Positions 47,667-56,899 of a stretch of DNA of 64,000 nucleotides are shown here, one piece after another (position 1 is the stretch's first letter; each line of letters begins with the position of its first letter). The position numbers were made by a program, and so were the translations under genes. Source of the stretch: Aquitalea sp. LB_tupeE (GTDB lineage Bacteria; Pseudomonadota; Gammaproteobacteria; Burkholderiales; Chromobacteriaceae); contig NZ_JACAXB010000019.1 in NCBI RefSeq assembly GCF_013391415.1, positions 38,254-102,253 on the forward strand, in the 5' to 3' direction. The notes beneath the pieces were generated by a model that worked only from the letters and a program-made list of their open reading frames with translations, was not told the DNA's origin and did no database searches.

Positions 47667-48061
47667 CAATGTCACAATAAAGGAGTTTGCTGTCTGCCCC
47701 TGACGGCAGTGGCTTGCTGATGCACAGCAAGCCCTGAAGAAACTTCAACAGAGTTTCAACATTATCCAATCTGCCCGGCAAGCTGTCGTTCATCATCCGG
47801 ACATGAAGCGGTAATATTGCGACGTATCTGATTTATATAAAGAAAAAGCGCGGATAGTCCGCGCTTCAGGCTGCTGACAAAGTTATTTGATGCGATTGTA
47901 CTGGACCCGGCAAAGCCGGGCCTTTCGATTAAGCTATTGCTTCCGCAGCCTTCCCATCTATTCCCTATCCCCCACCCTTGCCTTGCTAATTGAAGAAGGG
48001 CGCCTCGCTTTCCTCTCAGAAAGCGAGAAGGGGTTGTCTGTATTGCAGCCTGCTCAGGTGT
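47667..48061. other. Intergenic stretch between convergent units
   Basis: About 400 bp with no gene. Contains the minus-strand hairpin at 47841-47866 and a second small hairpin CCCGGC-AAA-GCCGGG at 47909-47923. A frame from 47887 or 47990 into the uraA antisense has no coding character. Confidence 0.45.
47841..47866 (-). terminator. Rho-independent terminator, probably of the upp-uraA operon
   Basis: On the minus strand AAGCGCGGA-CTA-TCCGCGCTT followed by TTTCTTT. It is 196 bp after the uraA stop, the only minus-strand unit here. Confidence 0.7.
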
Positions 48062-49306
48062 TCAGATGTCCTGCCCTTCGACAATGCCGTCATGGCTGGC
48101 GGAGGATTTGGGCAGAATCAGGTTCAGCGCCATGGCCAGAATCGAGCACAGACCCACGCCGGCCAGTTCCAGCCCGCCCAGTTTCAGCGTCAGGCCACCG
48201 ATACCGGCAGTCAGCACGACCGAAATGATCACCAGATTGCGCGGCTGCATCAGGTCCACCTTGGCTTCAATCAGCGTTTTCAGGCCGATGGAGGCGATGG
48301 TACCGAACAGCAGCACCATGATGCCGCCCATCACCGGCATGGGGATGGATTGCAGCAGGGCATTGAACTTGCCGAAGAAGGCCATGCAGATGGCAAATAC
48401 GGCGGCCCAGGTCATGGTGACCGGGTTGAAGTTGCGGGTAATCATCACCGCGCCGGTCACTTCGGCATAGGTGGTCACCGGAGGACCGCCGATCAGGCCG
48501 GCCACGCACACACCCAGGCCATCACCCATCAGGGTGCGATGCAGGCCCGGCGTCTTGGTGAAGTCCTTGCCGGTGACGCCGCCAATGGCCATTACACCAC
48601 CGATATGTTCAATGGACGGGGCAATGGCCACCGGCAGCATGAACAGCGCGGCAGACCAGTTGACCTCCGGGCTGTGGAATACCGGTGCGGCAAACCACGG
48701 GGCATTGGCCAGCTTGGCAAAATCCACCACGCCCAGGAAGGCGGCGGCGATATAACCCACGGTGACGCCGGCCAGGATGGGCACCAGCTTGAACATGCCA
48801 CGGGCGTAGATGGACACGATGATGGTGGTGGCCAGCGAAATCGCGGCCAGCAGCATGGAGGTTTCATACGGCATGATCTGCTTGCCGCCAGCCTGGCCCA
48901 TGGCCATGCCGGAGGCTGCGGTAGCGACCGACAGACCGATGATCATGATGACCGGGCCGATCACCACCGGCGGCAGCAGCTTGTTGACCATGGCCATGCC
49001 ACGCCAACGCACGATGGCGGCAAACACGAAGTACATGAAACCTGCGGCAAACAGGCCGAACATGGTGGCACCCTGGCCCCAGGTATGCATGGAGTAGATG
49101 ATGGGGCCGATAAAGGCAAAGGAGCTGCCCAGGAAAATGGGTACCTGACGACCGGTACACAGCTGGAACAGCAAGGTGCCGATGCCGGCACCGAGCAAGG
49201 CCATGGCCGGGTTGAGGCCGGTCAGCAGCGGAACCAGAACCAGTGCGCCAAAAGCGACGAACAGGATCTGGGCGCCGGAGATGGCCACCTTCACGTGTTG
49301 GAACAT
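48062..49306 (-). CDS. uraA: Uracil permease (NCS2 family)
   Basis: 414 residues with about 14 membrane helices. Uracil:H+ symporter type: GAQILFVAFGALVLVPLLTG at the N-terminus, FLGSSFAFIGPI (family motif), GPVIMIIGLSVA, the QH-type signature replaced by SIEHIGGVMAIGGVTGKDF (which holds the conserved Glu that binds the base), and GGPPVTTYAEVTGAV. Third gene of upp-unknown-uraA; imported uracil is converted to UMP by Upp. The E-H-I-G and N-x-T/TYAE motifs support uracil over xanthine. Confidence 0.93.
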   Translation of the reverse strand: MFQHVKVAISGAQILFVAFGALVLVPLLTGLNPAMALLGAGIGTLLFQLCTGRQVPIFLGSSFAFIGPIIYSMHTWGQGATMFGLFAAGFMYFVFAAIVRWRGMAMVNKLLPPVVIGPVIMIIGLSVATAASGMAMGQAGGKQIMPYETSMLLAAISLATTIIVSIYARGMFKLVPILAGVTVGYIAAAFLGVVDFAKLANAPWFAAPVFHSPEVNWSAALFMLPVAIAPSIEHIGGVMAIGGVTGKDFTKTPGLHRTLMGDGLGVCVAGLIGGPPVTTYAEVTGAVMITRNFNPVTMTWAAVFAICMAFFGKFNALLQSIPMPVMGGIMVLLFGTIASIGLKTLIEAKVDLMQPRNLVIISVVLTAGIGGLTLKLGGLELAGVGLCSILAMALNLILPKSSASHDGIVEGQDI

Positions 49307-49360
49307 AATGGGATTTCCCTGTTTTTGTTGAAATTGAAATGGGCTTGGTCTGACGCTGAC

Positions 49361-50002
49361 TCAGACCGTGCAATACATGATGGCCTGGGCAATGATGTTG
49401 CTCTGCTCGCTGGCCAGCACGCTGTGTTGCCGGAAGTCCTGCACCATGGCCTGTACCCGTGAATAGGTATCGAAGTTGGGCAAGGGACGATAGGCAATGT
49501 CCACGCCCAGCCGCGCCGCCACCTTCTTGATGGTGGTGGGCTTGATGCACACATGCACATCCGGCTGGCTGTAGGCCAGAAAGCAGGTCACTACCGGCCA
49601 CTTGGCCGGATTGGCATTGCCGTCGTTGCGGCACAGCTGCAGCACTTCGACAAAGTCAGAAAAACTGTCCGGGCCAAACTGGTGTAACAGGCGATACAAG
49701 ACCTGGGCAAACGGCAGGTGCACATCGCGAAAGCCCAGGTAATTGCGAAACGCCATCTTCTCGAAAGTGCTTACCGTGGTGCTGCGGCCTATGATCTGGC
49801 GGCAGGTTTCGCTGATGGCGGCCAGATTGCCGTCATTCAGCGCCTGCTGCATGGTTTTCTCACTCAAACCTTGCTGACAAAGCGTGATGACGCTGTCCAC
49901 GCTGCGGTGTTTTTTGGCCAGTGCCTGCCATGCGGCATCCTGCAAGCCGTCGGGAAAGCGCAGCAGAAAATCCTGATCAATCGCCTGATGGGGACTCAAC
50001 AC
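49361..50002 (-). CDS. Unrecognised protein between upp and uraA
   Basis: 213 residues from a GTG at 50002, chosen because AAGGAAGG lies 6 bases upstream; an upstream in-frame ATG at 50047 lies inside the upp terminator. I do not recognise the family. The product is soluble and mainly helical, with several Cys (TLCQQGL, ETCRQII, LQLCRNDG, VTCFLAY) and a central region AFRNYLGFRDVHLPFAQVLY. The conserved-looking C-terminal part TIKKVAARLGVDIAYRPLPN contains a helix-turn-helix-like KKVAARLGVD stretch. Its place between uracil phosphoribosyltransferase and uracil permease suggests a role in pyrimidine salvage or in controlling it. Confidence 0.7.
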   Translation of the reverse strand: MLSPHQAIDQDFLLRFPDGLQDAAWQALAKKHRSVDSVITLCQQGLSEKTMQQALNDGNLAAISETCRQIIGRSTTVSTFEKMAFRNYLGFRDVHLPFAQVLYRLLHQFGPDSFSDFVEVLQLCRNDGNANPAKWPVVTCFLAYSQPDVHVCIKPTTIKKVAARLGVDIAYRPLPNFDTYSRVQAMVQDFRQHSVLASEQSNIIAQAIMYCTV

Positions 50003-50045
50003 GGTAGGCCTTCCTTGTATACGGGGCAGGGGCGGCATGGCCTGC

Positions 50046-50082
50046 AAAAAACGCCGCTACTTCGGTTGAAGATGAGCGGCGT
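50046..50082 (-). terminator. Terminator between upp and the unknown gene
   Basis: On the minus strand ACGCCGCT/AGCGGCGT with a 16-base loop and six T. Transcription of the downstream two genes would need read-through or a promoter near 50010-50040, so uraA may be partly uncoupled from upp. Confidence 0.8.
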
Positions 50083-50102
50083 GTTGCTGGCATGGGCAGG
50101 AC

Positions 50103-50735
50103 TCAAACGTGCTTGGTGCCGAAAATCTTGTCACCGGCATCACCCAGGCCCGGAATGATGTAGCCGTTTTCATTCAGATGGCTGTCCAGCGATGCCGCGT
50201 ACAGTTGCACGTCCGGATGGGCATCGTTGACCACCTTCACGCCTTCCGGGGCTGCTACCATCACCACGGCCTTGATCTGCTTGCAGCCTTTGCGCTTGAG
50301 CAGTTCGATGGTGGCCACCATGGAGCCGCCGGTTGCCAGCATCGGGTCGATGATGATGGCGATGCGCTCGTCCAGGCTGTCGACGAATTTTTCGAAGTAG
50401 GACACCGGCTCCAGCGTTTCTTCGTTGCGGGCCAGGCCCACCACGCTGATCTTGGCGGAAGGCACCAGATCCAGCACGCCGTCCAGCATGCCGATACCGG
50501 CGCGCAGGATGGGAACGACCGTGACTTTCTTGCCCTTGATTTGCTGCACGTCGATCTTGCCGCACCAGCCGTCGATGGTGGTGGCTTCCAGTTCGAAGTC
50601 ACGCGTGGCTTCGTAGGCCAGCAGACGTGCCAGTTCCTGGGTGAGCTGGCGGAATTTCATGGTGCTGATATCGCCTTCGCGCAGCAGGCCAAGTTTATGC
50701 TGTACCAGCGGATGGTTGACTACGTGGATATTCAT
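50103..50735 (-). CDS. upp: Uracil phosphoribosyltransferase
   Basis: 210 residues; makes UMP from uracil and [24 protein letters not shown] at the N-terminus, [20 protein letters not shown], the PRPP loop [20 protein letters not shown] and the uracil-binding [13 protein letters not shown] near the C-terminus are all typical. First gene of the uracil salvage unit. Confidence 0.97.
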   Translation of the reverse strand: MNIHVVNHPLVQHKLGLLREGDISTMKFRQLTQELARLLAYEATRDFELEATTIDGWCGKIDVQQIKGKKVTVVPILRAGIGMLDGVLDLVPSAKISVVGLARNEETLEPVSYFEKFVDSLDERIAIIIDPMLATGGSMVATIELLKRKGCKQIKAVVMVAAPEGVKVVNDAHPDVQLYAASLDSHLNENGYIIPGLGDAGDKIFGTKHV

Positions 50736-50815
50736 GTTTTTGTTCCCAACCTTGCGAAAAAGCTGCCGATGCCGGTCTTGTGAACCGCAATGGCAGCTTG
50801 TTTCAGATATGCGAA

Positions 50816-50839
50816 ACCGGCCTTGTTGCCGCGGCCGGT
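50816..50839 (-). terminator. Possible terminator of the EAL gene
   Basis: Minus-strand stem ACCGGCC/GGCCGGT with a 10-base loop, then TTTCGC; the T-run is weak. It is between the EAL gene stop and the upp start. Confidence 0.4.
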
Positions 50840-50865
50840 CTTTGAATGAGGTATGGGGCGATATT

Positions 50866-51711
50866 CTACCGCTTTTCCCAGCTGGAAATCCACGGGATTA
50901 ACCCTGATGCAGGCAATGGCGCCGAGCAGATATAACCTTGTACTGCATTGCAACCCAGTTCTGTCAGGACAGAGAGGTCTCCGGCATCTTCCACGCCCAT
51001 GCCAATGGTCTGCAGGCCTTCACGTTGCCCCAGCTCCAGGGCTTCTTGCAGGATGGCACGCAAGTGCTGGTTATCCCCTGCGCCATGGACAAAGGCACGA
51101 TCGGTTTTCAGGCCGCTGAAGTGACTGGACTTGAGTTTGTCGGTCAGCCCCACGCCAATGCCGAACTCATCCACCATCACGCCAAAACCGGCCTGGCGCA
51201 GTGTAGCCAGCTGGGTGTCGGCTACCGTCCAGTGCTGGCGTAAGGTGCTCTCGGAAAACTCCAGAGTCAGGTTGGCAGCGGTCAATCCGGCCAGACGTGT
51301 TTTCTGGGTAAGGTGGGAGCTCAGTTGCGGGTCGGCCAGCAACTGGGCCGAGAGGTTGATCGATACATTCAGGTCGAAACCCTGATCCAGCCAGTCGCGG
51401 CAGGCATACAGGGACTTTTCCAGAATCAGTTCGGTCAGTTCGCGAATCATGCCACGCTCTTCCATCACCGGCACAAAGGTGATGGGGGACAGCACGCCCA
51501 GCGCCGGGTGACGCCAGCGCGCCAGCGCTTCGGCACCGATCACGCGGCGGGTCTGGATGTTCACAATCGGCTGGAAATACGGTACCAGCTGGTCGTTGAC
51601 CAGGGCTTTCCAGATTTCATCAATCGGCATGGCCGTGCCACCGTTGGCAGTCAACGGGCTGGCACTTTGGTCCGGAGCGGCATAGAAGCCGTCAGCTTGG
51701 GAGGAGGTCAT
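50866..51711 (-). CDS. Stand-alone EAL-domain protein, degenerate
   Basis: 281 residues from the ATG at 51711. One EAL domain (about 30-275): [12 protein letters not shown] keeps EAL, but the metal-binding loop DDFGTGYSSL has become [15 protein letters not shown] is EFSES, KIDRSFV is KTDRAFV and GVE is present as MGVED. The change of the second Asp of DDFG to Glu and loss of the loop 6 consensus suggest weak or no phosphodiesterase activity, so it may act as a c-di-GMP receptor or protein-interaction module. No signal peptide or membrane segment. Confidence 0.85.
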   Translation of the reverse strand: MTSSQADGFYAAPDQSASPLTANGGTAMPIDEIWKALVNDQLVPYFQPIVNIQTRRVIGAEALARWRHPALGVLSPITFVPVMEERGMIRELTELILEKSLYACRDWLDQGFDLNVSINLSAQLLADPQLSSHLTQKTRLAGLTAANLTLEFSESTLRQHWTVADTQLATLRQAGFGVMVDEFGIGVGLTDKLKSSHFSGLKTDRAFVHGAGDNQHLRAILQEALELGQREGLQTIGMGVEDAGDLSVLTELGCNAVQGYICSAPLPASGLIPWISSWEKR

Positions 51712-51817
51712 GTCTGTCAGGTATCCGCTACGAAAAGGGCGCTGCCTTGCCTGTCTGTTATGGCTGAATTGTAAGACAGGGAATTCCGGGTGGATATGTG
51801 CATCTTGAAAATGACGC

Positions 51818-51842
51818 AAAAAAACCCGGCATGGCCGGGTTT
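51818..51842 (-). terminator. Rho-independent terminator after grxD
   Basis: Minus-strand stem ACCCGGC-CAT-GCCGGGT followed by seven T, 23 bp after the grxD stop. Confidence 0.9.
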
Positions 51843-51864
51843 TGGAGCATACGTGTGACCGGGT

Positions 51865-52176
51865 TTACAGGCCTTCGAGCACTTGTTGCAGTTCGCCGGA
51901 CTGATACATCTCGTACATGATGTCCGAACCGCCAATGAATTCACCCTTCACGTACAGCTGCGGAATGGTCGGCCAGTTGGAGAATTCCTTGATGCCCTGG
52001 CGGATTTCCGGGTCTTGCAGCACGTCAACGGTCTTGATGGTTTCTACGCCACAGGCTTTCAGGATTTGCACTGCGCGCGAGGAAAAGCCGCACTGCGGAA
52101 ACTGGGCCGAACCTTTCATGAACAACACAACCGGGTTTTCGGTAACGGTCTGCTTGATGATTTCCTGGGTATCCAT
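51865..52176 (-). CDS. grxD: Monothiol glutaredoxin (Grx4 type)
   Basis: 103 residues. The active site [12 protein letters not shown] has the single Cys of the CGFS class. The GSH-binding segments [20 protein letters not shown] are present. It binds [2Fe-2S] clusters with glutathione and delivers or senses iron-sulfur clusters. Monocistronic. Confidence 0.96.
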   Translation of the reverse strand: MDTQEIIKQTVTENPVVLFMKGSAQFPQCGFSSRAVQILKACGVETIKTVDVLQDPEIRQGIKEFSNWPTIPQLYVKGEFIGGSDIMYEMYQSGELQQVLEGL

Positions 52177-52269
52177 GGGGAATTCCTTGCTGTGAAAGGG
52201 CCGGCGCCGGGCTGACCCTGAATACTTGACTGAATCAATGGGTTATTGTACGTAAGCGGGCCGTCCCGG

Positions 52270-53628
52270 TCAATTTGCCTGATGACGTGCGCGCAGCTGG
52301 CGCAGGAATATCTCCGCCTGGCCATCATACAAGGCATGCCGGTTCATGAAGCGCGACACATTGGCTGCCATCAGGGCTGTGGCCATCAGCGGGATGATCA
52401 TGGTGGACGAGGATGAAGTCATTTCCATCACTATGACAAAGCCGGTCATCGGTGCGCGGGTCATGCCGGAGAAAAACGCCACCATACCCAACAGCACCAT
52501 GGCAGCCTGGGGCAAAAACGGCAGCAGCAATGATATGTTCAGACCAAAGCCTGCGCCCACCGCCAAGGAGGGGGCAAACATGCCGCCGGGTGCGCCGCTG
52601 ATATAGGTGATGATCAGCGACAGCAGCTTGAGAATGCCGTATTCCTGCATGCTGCTGCCGCCACCTTCAATGATTTCCTTGGCACGAAAATAGCCGGTGC
52701 CAAAAGTGATGCCATCGCTGCCAATACCGATCAAGGCCAGCAGCAAGCCACAGGCAATGGCAAACAGGATGGGGTAGTGGCTGCGCCAGTCATGCAAGGG
52801 GCCAGGCAGGCGGTCGGCCAGCGCCAGAATAGCGCGTGAAGTCAGCCCGCCGATGATGCCGCCGATAAGGCCGCACACCGGAATGGCCATCCAGCCCGAG
52901 CGCAGTTCCAGCGCGACGGACACCACGCCGAAATAGTTGTAATCGCCCAATACGGCAATGGCAGTGATACCGGCCAGAATCACCGACAGCAAGATGGTGG
53001 AGCTGGCGCGCTGGTCGAAGGTGCGGCCCATTTCCTCGATGGCGAACACAATGCCGGCCAGCGGGGTGTTGAAGGCCGCCGCTACGCCAGCGGCTGCACC
53101 GGCCAGGATAAAGCTGCGTGCCACGCCCTCATGGCGCAAGGCGGCCTCGCGATTAAGGGAATACTTGATGGCGGCACCCACCTGCACGATGGGGCCTTCA
53201 TAACCCATGGTGGAACCACAGCCCACGCCGATCAGCGTCAGTACCATTTTGCCCACGGCAGCGCGCATGGTCAGGATGCGCGCGCGCAGCGCATGCATGC
53301 CCGGCTGCATGGCAATGATGGTTTGTGGAATGCCGCCGCCGCCAGCCCCTTCAAAACAGGTGCGCAACAGCCAGACCGACATCCCGAGGCCGGCCGGAGT
53401 GATCAACAGCGCCCAAAACGGCGATTGGTCGTAAATCTGGTAGAACAGCGCGTGTGACAGATGGCTGCCATTGGCAAATACGGCGGCCACCAGGCCGATG
53501 AGGATGGCGGCAATCCAGATAGGTGCCCGGCGTCGCCATAGTGCCACGGACAAATACAGATATCTCAGGCGGCGGCTGGCGCGCAGGCCGTGCTGGCCCA
53601 GGCGCCGGGCGACTCTGGAGTCGGACAT
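52270..53628 (-). CDS. ClC-family chloride channel/antiporter
   Basis: 452 residues, about 18 intramembrane helices. Motifs of ClC proteins: GAGGGGIPQTI (GSGIP variant), MGYEGPIVQVGAA (GREGP variant, keeping the gating Glu), GAAAGVAAAFNTPLAGIVFA with the IEEM that follows, and late GGMFAPSLAVGAGFG. There is no CBS domain at the C-terminus. Whether it is an H+/Cl- exchanger or a channel is not clear: the position of the E. coli proton Glu203 falls in the FAIEEMG region. Single gene; divergence from the upstream unit at 53.7 kb is not seen (same strand). Confidence 0.9.
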   Translation of the reverse strand: MSDSRVARRLGQHGLRASRRLRYLYLSVALWRRRAPIWIAAILIGLVAAVFANGSHLSHALFYQIYDQSPFWALLITPAGLGMSVWLLRTCFEGAGGGGIPQTIIAMQPGMHALRARILTMRAAVGKMVLTLIGVGCGSTMGYEGPIVQVGAAIKYSLNREAALRHEGVARSFILAGAAAGVAAAFNTPLAGIVFAIEEMGRTFDQRASSTILLSVILAGITAIAVLGDYNYFGVVSVALELRSGWMAIPVCGLIGGIIGGLTSRAILALADRLPGPLHDWRSHYPILFAIACGLLLALIGIGSDGITFGTGYFRAKEIIEGGGSSMQEYGILKLLSLIITYISGAPGGMFAPSLAVGAGFGLNISLLLPFLPQAAMVLLGMVAFFSGMTRAPMTGFVIVMEMTSSSSTMIIPLMATALMAANVSRFMNRHALYDGQAEIFLRQLRARHQAN

Positions 53629-53733
53629 GGGGGTGGGAACTCCATCGGTTTATCAAGAGAGTAGCAGAGCCGAAACGCAAATCATTCTGGATTGAACAGT
53701 ATTTTCGATTCTGCTAATACTCTAATGATAAGG

Positions 53734-54993
53734 TCAATCTGCTTTTCTGACCAGAACCGCGGCAAAGAAACCGTCAGAATTATGTAAATGTGGTTTCAGT
53801 TCCAGATAATCGCCAATTTGCAGCGGGATTTTCTGCTCGGCCAGCGCGGCATCCATCGGCAGCAGGCTGAAGTCCGGGTGCGCGGCCAGGAAGGCTTCCA
53901 CGATGTCGCGGTTTTCCTGTGGCAGCAGGCTGCAGGTGGCGTACACCAGACGGCCGCCCACTTTGACCAGACGCGCTGCCGAGGCCAGGATGGCGGTTTG
54001 CTTGACGTTCAGCTCGGCCACGCTTTCCGGGCTTTGGCGGAATTTCAGGTCCGGATTGCGGCGCAGCGTGCCCAGGCCAGAACAAGGCGCATCCACCAGC
54101 ACGCGGTCGGCCTTGCCGGCCAGACGCTTCACCTTGCTGTCGTTTTCGTGTGCCAGCAGCTGCGGGTGAACATTGGACAGACCGGAGCGGGCCAGGCGCG
54201 GCTTGAGGTTGGCCAGACGCTTTTCCGACACGTCAAAGGCGTACAGTCGGCCGCTGGAGGCCATTTGCGCACCCAGCAGCAGGGTTTTGCCACCGGCACC
54301 GGCACAGAAGTCCACCACCATTTCACCACGGCGCGCGCCGGTAATCAGGCCCAAGAGCTGGCTGCCTTCGTCCTGTACTTCGATGGCACCGGACTTGAAC
54401 AGCTCGTACTTGCTCAGCGAGGGCTTGCCTTGCAGACGGATACCGACCGGAGAATAAGGCGTGGGTTCGCACGGCATGCCATCGGCGCGCAAACGGTCCA
54501 TCACTTCATCGCGCTTCATTTTCAGGGTGTTGACGCGCAGGTCGAGCGGGGCGGGTTCCATCAGGCTCAGGCCCAGTGCCAGCACGTCTTTCGGGTCTTT
54601 CTCCGCCAGGCGCTCGATCACCCATTCCGGCAGTTCGGCTGCCACGGACAAGCTGTCGTCCAGTGTCTTGCCCTTGACGCTACCCAACCATTCGCGCTCG
54701 CCCGCGCTGGTGCAGTCAGCCATTTCCTTGATGTTGAGCTTTTGCAGACGCATCAGGGCCACCATGGCAAGGCGGCGCGGCGTGGCTTTTTCCGGGGCGA
54801 TGAGGGCGCGGAACTGGATCAGGCGGCGCAGGCAGCCAAAGGCGGTTTCCGCAATCAGGTGACGGTCGTTGGAACCCAGCTTCACGTTTTCGCGGAAGTA
54901 GGCGGACAGCACGGCATCGGCCGGACGGTCAAAGCGGGTCATCTGGCCGATGACGGTTTCGATATGTTTCAGTTGGCTATGGCTGATATTCAT
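53734..54993 (-). CDS. RsmB/NOP-family RNA cytosine-C5 methyltransferase
   Basis: 419 residues. An N-terminal RNA-binding helical part, then a SAM domain with VVDFCAGAGGKTLLLGAQM, DVSEKRLANLKPRLARSG, the catalytic pair VDAPCSGLGTLRRNPD (motif IV Cys) and LVYATCSLLPQENRD (motif VI Cys). It probably makes m5C in rRNA. The start overlaps the stop of the DUF3108 gene by one base. Likely transcribed with purM, purN and the DUF3108 gene. E. coli RsmB methylates C967 of 16S rRNA; specificity here not assured because the N-terminal NusB-like domain is short. Confidence 0.88.
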   Translation of the reverse strand: MNISHSQLKHIETVIGQMTRFDRPADAVLSAYFRENVKLGSNDRHLIAETAFGCLRRLIQFRALIAPEKATPRRLAMVALMRLQKLNIKEMADCTSAGEREWLGSVKGKTLDDSLSVAAELPEWVIERLAEKDPKDVLALGLSLMEPAPLDLRVNTLKMKRDEVMDRLRADGMPCEPTPYSPVGIRLQGKPSLSKYELFKSGAIEVQDEGSQLLGLITGARRGEMVVDFCAGAGGKTLLLGAQMASSGRLYAFDVSEKRLANLKPRLARSGLSNVHPQLLAHENDSKVKRLAGKADRVLVDAPCSGLGTLRRNPDLKFRQSPESVAELNVKQTAILASAARLVKVGGRLVYATCSLLPQENRDIVEAFLAAHPDFSLLPMDAALAEQKIPLQIGDYLELKPHLHNSDGFFAAVLVRKAD

Positions 54994-56159
54994 TAACGGT
55001 TATTCCGGGTCATGGGGCGAGCGGGCAGGCGCCATTGCTCGGTGCCGTCAACATTGATCAGCACGGCGCGCAGTTCCACCCGCTTGCTTTTGTCGATGCG
55101 TGAGATGCGCACCGGCAGGTTGGAGAAATCCGGAGCCAGCCAGAATTCGGTGATGTCGTCCTCGCCCTTGGCGCGGAACACAATCACCCGGATCTTGCCG
55201 GAGCCGGTGTCGTAATCGGTTTCACCACTGGGGGTCATCGGGTATTCATAAACCTTTTTCCCGGTGGTGATTTGTAGCGGGGCCGTGCCAAGCTGGCCAC
55301 CCTTCAGGCCGAGCTGGAAAGCCAGGCTGAATACATCCTGCGCCCCGCTGCGCAAGGCGACTTCCTTGTCGGCCTGGTCGCCAAAATGCAGCATGCCGGC
55401 AGACCAGTCAAAGCGGGCGGACTCCTTGGCTTCCTGGCCTACCCAGGCTTGCAGGCTGTCAGGCAGCAGGCCGTGCTGATTTAACTGCCCTTGCGAAAGA
55501 TAGCGTCGGTTCCCGCCGATAACCGGGTTGAAGCGAATCTCCAGCTTGTAGGTGTGGCCATCGTGTTGCCAATCCAGACCGCCGCTGCCCACCATCGCAC
55601 CATTATAGAAGGTCTGATAGCCCAGTTTTGCTTGCCGTGGAAAGCGGTGTAAGGGGCTGGCCGGGGTCAGATAACCGGCGGGTCTGTCCTTGTTGCTGTC
55701 TACCGGTGCACTGGCTTCTTCCGCCTTGGCGTGCTTTTCCGGCTTTGATGCCGGGTGTTCTGCCACCGGCATGCTGGCGTCGGCGGTCTTGCTGTTTTCT
55801 GCGGCGGGCTGACTGGCATCTGCCTGCGCGGTCGCTTGCTCCACCGACTTGTCCGCTACCGAGTCTGCTTTGGCTCGCGCGGCGGAAGCATCGTGTTTGG
55901 GCTTGTGCTTTCTGGCCGATGGCGGATACGGGGCGGAGACGACCGCCGGGCCGACAGGCAGCAGCCGGGCAGTGGGTACTGCGGGTGGTGCCGGAGTGTC
56001 CAGCGCCAGTGCCTGCATCTTGACGTCAATCTTGCGCAGTGCCTGATCGGGTGGCAGTTCGATGACGGCATCCGGCAGCAGGCCGGAACCCAGCATGGCC
56101 AGGTGCAGCAGCACGGAAGCCAGCAGGGCAAGGGCAAAGACCCGCAGTGGTGTCTTCAT
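54993..56159 (-). CDS. DUF3108 protein, membrane-anchored, with Ala-rich linker
   Basis: 388 residues. An N-terminal hydrophobic segment (LRVFALALLASVLLHLAMLG) anchors the protein; then a linker rich in Ala, Lys, Pro and Glu (about 75-170) and a C-terminal DUF3108 domain (YQTFYNGAMVGSGGLDWQHD, FNPVIGGNRRYLSQGQL, QVFSLAFQLGLKGG, ISRIDKSKRVELRAVLINV). DUF3108 domains are beta-rich and periplasmic; function unknown. It lies between purN and the RsmB-like gene, with 13 bp to purN. This neighbourhood is common in betaproteobacteria. Confidence 0.82.
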   Translation of the reverse strand: MKTPLRVFALALLASVLLHLAMLGSGLLPDAVIELPPDQALRKIDVKMQALALDTPAPPAVPTARLLPVGPAVVSAPYPPSARKHKPKHDASAARAKADSVADKSVEQATAQADASQPAAENSKTADASMPVAEHPASKPEKHAKAEEASAPVDSNKDRPAGYLTPASPLHRFPRQAKLGYQTFYNGAMVGSGGLDWQHDGHTYKLEIRFNPVIGGNRRYLSQGQLNQHGLLPDSLQAWVGQEAKESARFDWSAGMLHFGDQADKEVALRSGAQDVFSLAFQLGLKGGQLGTAPLQITTGKKVYEYPMTPSGETDYDTGSGKIRVIVFRAKGEDDITEFWLAPDFSNLPVRISRIDKSKRVELRAVLINVDGTEQWRLPARPMTRNNR

Positions 56160-56172
56160 GCTGATGCCGGAA

Positions 56173-56802
56173 TTACGGCGCCGGGGCCATCAGGCTGCCG
56201 GGCGGCTGGTCTGGCGAGGCAACCCGGCCATCAATAATGTTCAGCTCATCAGCCACAAAGCGGCGCACAGCATCGGGGTAGAGCTGGTGTTCCAGCTGCA
56301 ATACCCGCGCGGCCACGCTGTCCGGTGTGTCATTTTCCAGCAGGCTGACCACCCCTTGCGACACGATGGGCCCGTGATCCAGTTCCGCCGTGACAAAGTG
56401 CACGGTGCAACCAGCTACCTTGCAGCCCATTTCCAGTGCCCGTGCATGGGTGTGCAAGCCGGGGAAAGCGGGCAGCAAGGACGGATGGATGTTGAGCATG
56501 CGGCCTTCGTAGCGACGGGTAAAACCGGCGGTCAGGATGCGCATGAAACCGGCCAGCACCACCAGCTGCGGCTGGAAGCCATCAATGACCTGGGCCAGTG
56601 CAGCATCGAAGTCCTCGCGGCTGGCATAGGCCTTGTGGTCCACCACGGCCGTGGCAATGCCACGTTCGGCTGCCCAGGCGAGGCCAGCGGCATCAGGGCG
56701 ATTGGATATCACGGCGGCAATGCGTGCGCCCGCGATATTGGCGTCGACAATGGCCTGCATATTGGAGCCGCGGCCGGAAATCAGGATGACGATATTCTTC
56801 AT
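56173..56802 (-). CDS. purN: Phosphoribosylglycinamide formyltransferase
   Basis: 209 residues from the ATG at 56802. Adds a formyl group from 10-formyl-THF to GAR, the third step of purine synthesis. VILISGRGSNMQAIVD binds phosphate, LVLAGFMRIL is the folate region, and LNIHPSLLPAFPGLHTH holds the catalytic His/Asn; DHGPIVSQG follows. A terminator separates it from purM upstream, so it may have its own promoter. Confidence 0.96.
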   Translation of the reverse strand: MKNIVILISGRGSNMQAIVDANIAGARIAAVISNRPDAAGLAWAAERGIATAVVDHKAYASREDFDAALAQVIDGFQPQLVVLAGFMRILTAGFTRRYEGRMLNIHPSLLPAFPGLHTHARALEMGCKVAGCTVHFVTAELDHGPIVSQGVVSLLENDTPDSVAARVLQLEHQLYPDAVRRFVADELNIIDGRVASPDQPPGSLMAPAP

Positions 56803-56843
56803 GGATACATATTTTTGCAGCAGGTGCGATGCTGCTTGCCAGT

Positions 56844-56880
56844 AAAAAAACAAGCGCCGCCAGCAGTGCTAGCGGCGCCG
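56844..56880 (-). terminator. Rho-independent terminator after purM
   Basis: Minus strand GCGCCGC/GCGGCGC stem extended by CTAGCA/TGCTGG, then TTGTTTTTTT. It lies between purM and purN. Confidence 0.82.
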
Positions 56881-56899
56881 TTCGGTGTCACTGCCGGAC

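Noticed and set aside
47990..49462. 490-codon open frame opposite uraA, very rich in His, Gly and Gln
   Set aside because: Antisense of a membrane-protein gene; such composition arises from reversed hydrophobic codons.
53788..54996. 402-codon open frame opposite the RsmB-like gene
   Set aside because: Antisense shadow; the minus-strand frame has both catalytic Cys motifs.
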